NCBI GenBank assembly: GCA_038501625.1
Contig: JAZAYU010000010.1
Coordinates: 9,383,380 to 9,447,379 of the forward strand
Direction of reading: 5' to 3'
Length of the DNA stretch: 64,000 nt
From: Corbicula japonica
Taxonomy: Eukaryota; Mollusca; Bivalvia; Venerida; Cyrenidae
The translations under genes and the position numbers were made by a program. Below the pieces are notes generated by a model. That model was not told the DNA's origin, searched no databases, and worked only from the letters and a program-made list of their open reading frames with translations. Positions 34,301 to 46,300 of the stretch are shown here, piece by piece (position 1 is the first letter of the stretch; each line of letters starts with the position of its first letter).

Positions 34301-37300
34301 TATTGTTTCGTTTAGAAAAAACAACATCCCTCTCTTAAACCCTTTATGGATAAACCTTATATACCATATTGACCTGTGTAGATCCAGATCTGCTTGTATA
34401 TCAGTGCAGTCCTTGCTTCATATAAACTGTCTGCTTTAAGTTTTGTTAGGTTATTTTGTTTAACAAGAAGAAAACAATTAGATCTAGATCTGACTGTAAG
34501 GTTCAGGATCTACACTGATCACCCATCAGATATAAGCCATATCCCATACAGTATAAAGTTAAATAATTAAGACAAGACTACTTACTGATACTGCATGCTG
34601 CAGAGTTATCTGCTCCTGAACTGGCAGTAAGTAGGCCATTCGGACACTTTGTACAGGTCTCCGCTAGGGGGTCACTTCTGTAGTAACCACGTGGACACAA
34701 TTCACACTGGTTGTTTGGACCAACTATCTGACCAAGGGGACATGTTGCTGAAATATGTAAGTCTATTTTACATTTACCCACACATTTAATGTGATGAATC
34801 CATCTTTCTTTCAATTTCCATTTTTAATTATTCACAAGGGTGTTATGAAGAAAGATGCAGGTTCACAAAGGGCCATTATTCGCTTCAAAATAGTTTATTA
34901 TACACCCATGAATGATTTTTGCATAGTACAGCATGTATCCGATCTTGATCTATAATGATCACGAAAATCACATAATATTAAGCTTTACTGGTAAAAGTGC
35001 AAAAGATAAAACAAGAGGGCCATGATGGCCCTGTATCGCTCACCTGAGTACAAAAGTACTTTCAGCTTTACCCCAGGGCCAACATTTAAATAATGCTGGT
35101 AAAGGGTCTCTTTACAATACTCAACACGAAATATCTAAGGTCTAGTCGCATTAGTTTCAGAGAACAAGGGGTGTAGTTTGACACTAGCAAACATTCTACC
35201 TGTCTTCAGTTCTTACTATTTAGCTCTATGTAAAAATTGGTAAGCCCCTGGGTGGGGCCAATTCGAGCCTGGGGTCATGATATGTATAAACGTGGTAAAG
35301 ATCCACAAAGTGATGTTACATGTAAAAATTCTAAGCTCTATGTGTTATGGTTCTAGAGAAGAAGACTTTTACAAGATTTTTCCTATATAATTCTATGTAA
35401 AATGGGCGACCCCTGTGGCGGGGCCAATTTTGACCCAAGGGCCATAATTTGAACAACTTTGTTAGAGGTCCATTAGACAATGTTTCATGCCAAATATCTA
35501 ACCTCTAGCCATTGCGGTTTCGGAGAAGAAGATTTTTTAAGTTTTTGCTATATATTGATATAAGGAAAACCCATGACCTCTGGGGCGGGGCAAATTTTGA
35601 CCCAAGGGCCTAATTTGAACAACTTTGTTAGAGGTCTATTAGACAATGTTTCATGCCAAATATCAAACCTCTGGCCATTGCGGTTTCGGAGAAGAAGATT
35701 TTTTAAGTTTTTGCTATATATTGATATAAGATAAACCCATGACCTCTGAGGCGGGGCAAATTTTGACCCCAGGGCCATAATTTGAACAACTTTGTTAGAG
35801 GTCCATTAGACAATGTTTCATGCCAAATATCTAACCTCTGGCCATTGCGGTTTTGGAGAAGAAGATTTTTTAAGTTTTTGCAATATATTGATATAAGGAA
35901 AACCCATGACTTCTGGGGCGGGGCAAATTTTGACCCCAGGGCCATAATTTGAACAACTTTGTTAGAGGTCTATTAGACATTGTTTCATGCCAAATATCTA
36001 ACCTCTGGCCATTGCGGTTTCGGAAAAGAAGATGTTTTAAGTTTTTGCTATATACTGATATAAGGAAAACCCATGACCTCTGGGGCGGGGCAAATTTTGA
36101 CCCCAGGGCCATAATTTGAACAACTTTGTTAGAGGTCCATTAGGCAATGTTTCATGCCAAATATCTAACCTCTGGCCATTGCGGTTTCGGAGAAGAAGAT
36201 TTTTTAAGTTTTTGCTATATATTGATATAAGGAAAACCCATGACCTCTGGGGCGGGGCAAATTTTGAACCCAAGGCTATAATTTTAACAATCTTAGTAGA
36301 GGACCACTAGGTGATGCTACACACCAAATATCAAAGTTCTAGGCCTTACTGTTTCAGAGAAGAAGATTTTTTAAGTTTTTGCTATATATTGATATAAGGA
36401 AAACCCATGACCTCTGGGGCGAGGAAAATTTTGACCCCAGGGCCATAATTTGAACAACTTTGTTAGAGGTCCATTAGACAATGTTTCATGCCAAATATCT
36501 AACTTCTAGCTATTGCGGTTTTGGAGAAGATTTTTTAAGTTTTTTGCTATATATTTATAAGGAAAACACATGACCCCACCCGGGCGGGCCAATTTTGATC
36601 CCAGGGCTATAATTTGAACAATCTTGGTAGAGGACCACTAGGTGATGCTACACACCAAATATCAAAGTTCTAGGCCTTACGGTTTCAGAGAAGAAGATTT
36701 TTAAAAATTTCATGTTCAAAATCTATTTTTATCCTCTGTGACCTAGATAGGCAATGGACTGGAACCATTTGAACAATTTTGCTAAAGCTTCATGCAAGTG
36801 ACATTCCTGCCAAGTTTCAGCAAGATTGGCCCAGGAGTTCAGGAGAAGAAGTCGTTTGAAGAAAAAGTTGATGACGCACGGACGGACGACGGACATCAGG
36901 CGATCACAAAAGCTCCCCATGAGCACTTCGTGCTCAGGTGAGCTAAAAATGAGACACACAGATTTTCCAATTGCAACTTCTCATCCGATCTTGGAGATTC
37001 TTCGATCAAGACCTCAAATGTTAGCCAGCAAATGTGATGCAATCGACACTATTTAACAGGATTTCAATTACTGTAATTACCCCATCTACCGCCCAGGGCA
37101 TTTGGAAAACTCGGGAAAAGGTGACGCTTAAAAGGGAACTAACATACAGTTTACGGAACAATAAAAAAGCCAGAAAAAACATTGAATCATTTGCTAAAAG
37201 CTAAATTGAAACAACAAATTACTTTTTGCAAATTATAAAATGTGTACATGCTGTAGTAAAGTGGAGGAAAAAGAAACAAACGACAGTGTAAACCTGTTAT

Positions 37301-40300
37301 TTATTTCTTGTAAAATGATATTTTCTGGCCCGGCTGACATCAAAGATGAACTGAAAATACTGATATGGCAGTAAAGAAAAGTGAGTGAAAATTGTTTTGT
37401 TATAATGGGCGCTCATTTATTTGCAAGTTGAAACACAAGGTGGGTGGTTAGGAGCATGGGTGCTAGAGGGGACAATACAGTAGTTAGAATAATCAAGTAC
37501 CTTATTTACCCGCTTATAAGACGGGGTTTTTTCCTTGGAAAATAGCCTTAAAAGTAGGGGACCCGTCTTATAAGCGTGATCTACAAGAAGACCTCATTTT
37601 TTTTGGCAGGGTACCTTTGTACCATAAGTTAACACACTTAGGACCCTTATATGACTTACATCTACAGTCTGTGATAGCGATAGATCCCTCCTGTTGGGTA
37701 GAGCTACCAATCGGGCATGGTGTACATGACAGCACCCATTTCTGGGAATTGTATGTTCCAATAGGGCACTTCTTGCATGTGTTAGTGTTCGAATCTCTAT
37801 AGTATCCAGGATCTGTGCAGTTGGCTGTAGAAACAAAACAAGTTGTATTTAAGCAGTAAGATTATACTTTTTGAATGCGTGAATGGGGTAAGGTCCATGT
37901 CAGGTCTAGTTCATAATAATTATGTAGTCAGTCATTATCTCTGTTATATCAAAATTAATTAGACTTGTTTAAAAAAATTATACTTTTAAATCCTACAGAA
38001 AAACTAAAATGTCATTACCGTCTGAAATGAAGGAGCATTTATGGGTAATAATTTTACACTGAAATAAAACTTTACCCTTTCCTTCATAAATTATACATGT
38101 CTTTATGGAATGGGCAAACAGTGTAGATCCAGATCAGCCGGCACGTTCGTGCCGTCTGATCAGGATCTGCACTGTTTGCTTTATGATAAGTAAGGTTATT
38201 TCTGACCAAAATGCGACCAGCGCAGATTCTGATCAGATGGCACGAATGTGCCGGCTGATCTGGATCTACACTGGTCGCACATGCGTATTTCTGGAGGAAA
38301 GGGTTAAGATAGCACATTATCACAAATTTGGAAAGCTGATATAACTTACCTATCACACATTCAGAAACATCCCTTGCACCCGTTCCAGATGTGATTTTGT
38401 CAATACTACACATCTGACAGCTAGTCTGTGTACGAATGTTGCTGTTTCTATAGTAACCAATTGCACAGAATGTACAGTCCATCGTACCAGCATTGTACTG
38501 CAGTCCTGAGGAACAGTTCACTGAAAAAAACACCATTGCTGTTAGTGACAGATGCCAAGTCCTTTCTTAAAATTTCCTCCATGGGATATGACTTTTATTG
38601 CACTGGTAATTAGTGTTGATCCAGATCAGCTAGCACATCCATTCTATAAGATTAGGATCTCCACTGTTTGCTTTTCCAGATCTGACAGCACAAACGTGAG
38701 TGCTTATCTGGATCTACAATGATCATTGGTCAGAAATAACCTAATGAATCTAAAAGTGAACAGTGTCAGCACAAAGATGTGCCAGCTGATATGAATCTAC
38801 ACGGTGGATAACAGCCATCCGATGGAGTAAAGGGTTTAACCCTTTCCTGTATAGATACACATTTTTACGCATGTGCGACCAGTGTAGATCCAGATCAGCC
38901 GGCACATCCGTGCTGTCTGATCAGGATCTGCACTGGTCGCATTTTCGTCAGAAATAACCTAATGAATCAAAAAGCGAATAGTTAAGATCCTGATCAGACG
39001 GCACGGATGTGCCGGCTGATCTGGATCTAAACTGTTCGCCCTAGCAATAAAGGTGTATCTGTACAGGAAAGGTTTAATCAAACAAAAATACTGTTTATCT
39101 TGTTAGAAGAAAGGTATATAATAAAAGGTTTATTTATACAGTCATTAAATCCAGATTGCTGGATTCCTTTTGTGGGCAAATCAACTCGCACATCTTAGAA
39201 CCCATGAAATGGAAAAGCACGAAATTTTACACCCACAAATATAAGTGCACCCACAGTAATGACTTACAGACACAATCAGAGATGGTTCTAGAACCCATCT
39301 GTAAGGTGACCGGACTGGAGGAAGGGCACGCCCTGCACTGCTCCTGCCAGATCTGATCCTGGTACATATCGTAAGCGCACATTTTGCACTGATTGGCTGC
39401 ACGATCCAAATAGTATCCAACTTGACAGGCAGCTGTAATATACATTTACATACAAAAAATTTATGTAAAACTTGACATGTACATATAATGTAAAGACCTG
39501 AAACAAAATTAACGTAAACTTTACATGCGGGTGGTATATAAAGTACCATTAACATAATTTATGTAAAACTTTACATGTATCTGTAATACTAAATACCATT
39601 AACATAACTTATGTAAAACTTGACATGTTTATGTAGTATTTTAATTTACCATTAAATACCATACAGAAATTTTGTGAAAACTTTACATGTGGATTTTATA
39701 TTTAATACCATTAACATAATTCATGTAAAATTTAACATGTAGCTGTAATTAATCAATTCGATTGTGCTTCCATTGCGCTCCTAACGGGATCGGTTTGCGG
39801 TCCGCTTCCCATCCGCTTCCCATCTGATTATCAATTTCATGATTTTCAGTACTGCAAGGTAATCCGTAAGCGGATCGGAAGCGGACCGCAAACCGATCCC
39901 GTTAGGAGCGCAATGGAAGCGCAATCAAATTGGAAACGGAATGGAATCGAAGGGAATCGCTTTGAGCGTTAGGATCGCTTGGAGTGAAAAGACCAGAGCA
40001 TTTTGACCAGATCAGAATCCCTTTGAACATATGGATCGCTTGGAGTGAAAAGACTGGAGCATTTAGACTGCATCAGAATCGCTTTGAACATTTGGATCGC
40101 TTGGAGTGAAAAGACTGGAGCGTTTAGACCTCATCCGAATCGCTTTGAGCGTTTGGATCGCTTTGAGTGAAAATACCTGAGCATTTAGACTGCATCGGAT
40201 CGCTTCTATTTATAGTTTTTCAGTTACATGTATATATAGTAGCGATCTGAAGCGCTTCTTCCGATTCTTTTAATGACTTTGAACAAAGCAATTTTTGACA

Positions 40301-43300
40301 ATAATTTAATTGAGTTTTCTGCTATCAAACACTAGTAATAAAAAGCTAATTTAATGATAATTTTGTAAATAAAACTGAAAACATATAATAGAAAACGGTG
40401 TGTTTGCCATTCACACGCATGATATTATTCAAATTAAGTTCAGAACCTTTTTTATAAAGTGCCCTTTAAGGGAAAATACGTAATTTTTCTTACACAAGGA
40501 AAGAAATAACGAACATGTACATTCACCCGTGCTACATTATGGTGTTAATGTATTATTTTATTTAGTAAGGAGATTCTCAACTGAAATGTATTTTATGCTA
40601 ATAAACATAAGTTATTGATATATGACTTCAGATTTTTTGAAAAAAAAAAGCAACAGCTAAAAATATCAAAAATAGAGACTGTATCTTCAGGACACTGATA
40701 CCCCTACTGCTACAACAACATTTGTAACAAAGGGCCATAACTCTGGTGAAAATGATTGCAGGAAAAAATCTTTTCTTTACAATCATCTACACATCCTGCT
40801 TGATCAACTGTGCAAATTTGAAAGAAATCTGCATGATAGTTATTGAGCAGTTGATGCCCCACGATTTGGGGAGGTATGGACGGACAGACATATGTATGGA
40901 CAAGTGCAGCTCAATAGGCCTCCCACTTTGTGGGGTCATAAACATCCTAAATGACACAATTTTGCAAGACATGTCTCAAATGTAATGTACTTATGGAACA
41001 CTGTGCAGGATCAGTGGATCCTGTTCCATTGGTTGTAAATCCCGACGGACAGATCTTGCAGCGTGCTGCAGCAGACTCCACCTTGTAGTAACCATGGGAA
41101 CACATCTGGCATGTGCCACCAATATCCTCATAGCCTGGTCGACACTCCACTGAAGAAAACATCAACAACATTTTTATTATATATATATTTTTTTTCTAGA
41201 AATTCAAACTCTGTTGAAAAGAAACTGCAGCATCCAGGGGCATAGCTAGACAATTTCAGTGTATGGAGTTCAAAGTGGCAGTACCTCCAAGAGCAGGTCT
41301 GAAGCTCTAGATGTTGTTTCTCTCGAAAGAGAAACATTTTGTACAGAAACATTTATTATTCATATATTATTATAAACCCATTACCTCTTAGTTTTTATTG
41401 TATTATTGGGCCCTTAAATAATTTGATACCAAACACAAATTGTGGGCACAGGGGTATTGTGCATTACGGCAGCTACACCATATAGTGTAATAATTAGTGG
41501 TAGCCCAGACACCAAACAGTTTTATTAAAGACACTTACAAATACAGTCAGTAATGTTCGTTGATCCAGTAAGCTCTGTTGTTTTGTCAGTTCCGCACTGA
41601 ATGCATGATGTCTGCCACTTCATTGGTTGGTAGTATCCCTTAGCGCACTGCTGACAAGTGTTGTCCGATGCCTGTCGGTATGTTCCGGCACTGCAGTTAG
41701 CTATTAGACAAAAGATGCATGTATCAGTATTCAATAACACCTGTGTACCAAATTTTTAAAAAATATTTGATGCCTTTCAGGAGTTATCATCCAGAAAGCA
41801 TTTTTCTATTGTTAGTAACTGTGACCTTAACATTGACCCCCCAGCCCCAATATCAAACCTGACCTGTAGCTTATGATGTCATACCTGTGTACCAAAATTT
41901 ATTTAAATCTGTCAAGCCTTTCATGAGTTATCATCTGGAAACGAAGAACTGACCGCCTGACTAACACACCTACCGACCAACAAGCTCACTCCAATATACC
42001 CCCTCAAACTTTGTTTGAATGATGAACCATTACGGTTATCACCCTTTTCAATATTGTGAAGTATGTTTTCTTCACTACTCGTGCTTATCTTCTGCAAAGT
42101 CTAATAATGACACACATTTATGGCACGTGCACAAATATTATATCAATGACAGCAATAGAACATCATAATTGTTGGTGTGTTTTGAGCATGCTCTTTTTTT
42201 AAAGCCTTTTTTATTTTTGTGAATAAAAATCAACAGATTTGTAAATTTAATAATTAACAAATACATTACTTCAAAATATAAAAAAATTGTTTTCTATCTG
42301 AGAAAATGATTTTAATTGCAAACTTAATGGTCACAAATGTGTTAACTGATGTGCAAAGTCTACATCCAAATTATGTGTTTAGTCTTCAACAGTCACAAAT
42401 ATGACAAATTATGTGCTAAGTCTACACTGGTCACATATGTGTCAAAATGATGCACTCAGATAACCATGGTCAAATACTGACAAATGATGTGCTTAGCCTA
42501 CACTGGTAACAAAATGTAGAAAATGATGTGCTTAGGCTACACTGGTCACAAATGTGACAAATCATGTGAATAGCCTACACTGGTCACAAATGGGACAAAA
42601 TGATGTGCTTCCTCTACAGTGGTCACAAAAGTGACAAAATGATGTGCTTAGGCTAGACTGGTCACAAATGTGTCATATGATCTGCTAAGCCTACACTGGT
42701 CACAATTTGTGACAAAACATGAACTTAGCCTATATTGTCACAAATGTGACAAAATAATATGCTTAGCCTACACTGGTCACAAATGTGACAAATCATGTGC
42801 TTAGCCTACATTGGTCACAAATGTGACAAAATGATGTGCTTAGCCTACACTGGTCACAAATCATGAAATGTGACAAATCATATGCTTAGCCTACATTGGT
42901 CACAAATGTGCCAAAATGATGTGCTTAGCCTACACTGGTCAGAAATGTGCCAAAATAATATGCTTAGCCTACACTGGTCACAAATGTGACAAATCATGTG
43001 CTTAGCCTATACTGGTCACAAATGTGACTAAATGATGTGCCAAGACTACACTGGTCACAAATGTAACAAAATTATGTGCTTAGCCTACACTGGTCACAAA
43101 TGTGACAAATGATGTGCTTAGCCTAAACTGGTCACAAATGTGACAAAATGACACTGGTCTCAACTGTAACCAATGATGCACTTAACACTTTAATGGGTAA
43201 TGACTCTGTACTCAGCATTTTTTAAATAACTTTTTATAATATTGAAAATAAAACAAATGGCAAAGACTACTTTCTTTTTTTAAAAATCATGAACCTATCC

Positions 43301-46300
43301 AAATTGAATCTCCAACTTAAGATGTCTAACAGATCTAAAAAGTGACATACTATGACGAAATGAGGCTTCATGTCTTAACAGTAAGTGTTAACCCCAAACA
43401 AGATCAATCTACAAACTGAAATTGCCTTACCCTTGACTCATGGAAATGCCTTTGATCACATGGGTGACCAGTGTAGATTCAGAACAGCTGGCACATAAAG
43501 ATGGCACATCCATAACAGTGTAGAATCTTATCAGACAGCATGGATGTACAAAATACTTATAAATCATTTTATTTCGCGCAGGTTTAATTTTTGCGTATTT
43601 CGCACTACAGCAAGAGCGTGAAATTCAACCCCGGCAACATTAAACCATTAAACAGTGTTCATTTGTAGGAAAATACACTTGGGCGAATTTATGCCCCAGC
43701 AAATTTATTATTTATGGGTTTTGCGCGAAAATTCGTCCCCACGAAATTAAATGATAGTACAGTAATCTCATTTTCACACTGGTCACCAATGGGATAAAAC
43801 AATATCCTGAATGGCAAACAGTGTAGAGACTGGTCAGACTGTGCAGATTATTGAGGCTGCTCTGGATCTACACTGGACACTGAGGCAATAAGTGCCATTT
43901 AAAAAAACAGAAGTGAAATATGCATATCAGGAATTGCCATACCCACAAAACACAGCCTCCCCATGCAGAAAAAAAGAAGAGAGGCAGAGAGAGCATATTT
44001 GTTATAAGTATGTCAATTCAAATAAGACGCTACAAACAATTTACGAAAAAGAGAACCCTAGGGGTTACCACCTTGGAACGGTCAGTGGCAAAACAAAATT
44101 GCCACAGGGGGTTTAAGCCAGGTGTAGGGTGCACCAACTTCACACTTGCCCTACATAAATGACAAGGAAACAGCCTTACCAACATTGCATCGACTGAGTG
44201 ATGTAGAATTCAAGCCAGAAGTGATTCTGTCAATAGGGCAAAGTTGACACATGGAGAATAGGCCATTGACATTGTCTTTGTAATATCCAATAGCACATGC
44301 CACACAACCCGTTGGTGTCTTTTCAAAACCAGAGTTACAATAACCTAGAAACATAAATGAGTCACATTATAAAGAATGAACTTTAAGTTATCTATTAACA
44401 GAATAAAAACAACAAGTAAATAAGAAGCAATTATAATATTTTACCCACAATGCTGTTTGCTTTTCATTCATTACAACTTTACCAAAATGCAAACTGTGTA
44501 GATCCTGAATAAACAACAAAGATGTACCAGCTGATCTGGATCTAAACTGTTCGCACATGCAATAAAACCCGTACAATTTATATACATGTATGGAGTAAGG
44601 GTTAAACCAGTACGACACATTAATGAAGTGTCTTACTTTCACACTGTGTGCTGCTGGTAGAGTTGGTACTTACTTTCACACTGCGTGCTGCTGGTAGAGT
44701 TGGTACTTACTTTCACACTGTGTGCTGCTGGTAGAGTTGGTACTTACTTTCACACTGTGTGCTGCTGGTAGAGTTGGTACTTACTTTCACACTGTGTGCT
44801 GCTGGTAGAGTTGGTACTTACTTTCACACTGTGTGCTGCTGGTAGAGTTGGTACTTACTTTCACACTGAGTGCTGCTGGTAGAGTTGGTACTTACTTTCA
44901 CACTGAGTGCTGCTGGTAGAGTTGGTACTTACTTTCACACTGTGTGCTGCTGGTAGAGTTGGTACTTACTTTCACACTGAGTGCTGCTGGTAGAGTTGGT
45001 ACTTACTTTCACACTGTGTGCTGCTGGTAGAGTTGGTACTTACTTTCACACTGAGTGCTGCTGGTAGAGTTGGTACTTACTTTCACACTGCGTGCTGCTG
45101 GTAGAGTTGGTACTTACTTTCACACTGAGTGCTGCTGGTAGAGTTGGTACTTACTTTCACACTGCGTGCTGCTGGTAGAGTTGGTACTTACTTTCACACT
45201 GAGTGCTGCTGGTAGAGTTGGTACTTACTTTCACACTGCGTGCTGCTGGTAGAGTTGGTACTTACTTTCACACTGAGTGCTGCTGGTAGAGTTGGTACTT
45301 ACTTTCACACTGCGTGCTGCTGGTAGAGTTGGTACTTACTTTCACACTGAGTGCTGCTGGTAGAGTTGGTACTTACTTTCACACTGCGTGCTGCTGGTAG
45401 AGTTGGTACTTACTTTCACACTGCGTGCTGCTGGTAGAGTTGGTACTTACTTTCACACTGCACTTACTTTCACACTGAGTGCTGCTGGTAGAGTTGGTAC
45501 TTACTTTCACACTGAGTGCTGCTGGTAGAGTTGGTACTTACTTTCACACTGAGTGCTGCTGGTAGAGTTGGTACTTACTTTCACACTGCGTGCTGCTGGT
45601 AGAGTTGGTACTTACTTTCACACTGCGTGCTGTGCTGCTGGTAGAGTTGGTACTTCTGGTACTGGTTGAGGTCGGACAGCTGAGGCAAGTCGTCTGATAA
45701 GAATCTGGCTGGTAGGTACCCAGGGGGCAAGGGTCACAGCCAGAGTCATCTGCATTCCTCTTGTAGCCAGCTGGACAGGTTCCTTTATTGGTGAGAAAAA
45801 AAGTGTTGTTTTTTTTTGCTAATTTCATCAAATGTTGATAAATTAATTTTACTTACAGTCCTTTAGGTTTGCATGCTTAAGGTTATAAGAATTACTGTGT
45901 ATGGGATGAGATTTAAAAGTATGGTTTACTTTAGATCAAAGGTCACATTTGTCATTGTAAGGCATGTAGAACCAGATCCAGTCTTCACATCTGTGACATC
46001 TGATCAGGATCTGCACTGTTAGCTTTTTTGTCAGAATAACCTAACAAACAAAAAGAGAACAGTGCAGAACCTAATCAGATGGCATGGATGTGCCGGCTGA
46101 TCTGGACCTACACTGTTCGCTCAAGCCATAAAGGTATATATATATGGAGGAAACAGTTAATAAAGAATTTACTGAACGAGTTTAAAAGTTAATGGTTTTT
46201 GTGTTACATGACAAACAGTTTAGAATACTTGTTATCACATGCATCAAAAATAAAGAAACTTGGACCATAGAAGAGTGCAATCTACACATAGGATACCGGT

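Noticed and set aside
35548..36273. Four similar 76-80 residue minus-strand frames
   Set aside because: Repeat translation of the tandem-core element at 35011-36948.
37594..37836. 80-residue minus-strand frame
   Set aside because: It overlaps module 14 in another frame; the true frame is 37660-37824 with six cysteines and valid splice sites.
39181..39555. 124-residue minus-strand frame
   Set aside because: Wrong frame over the module 12 exon; the 39268-39432 frame has the Cys pattern and fits the splice phases.
40985..40997. Possible AT-AC (U12) intron at the module 11 donor
   Set aside because: ATAAGT does not match the U12 donor consensus, and an in-phase GTACAT donor is present one step further.
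42335..43190. Regularly spaced repeats resembling a CRISPR array
   Set aside because: Units are contiguous with no unique spacers, the context is an animal intron, and no cas genes are present.
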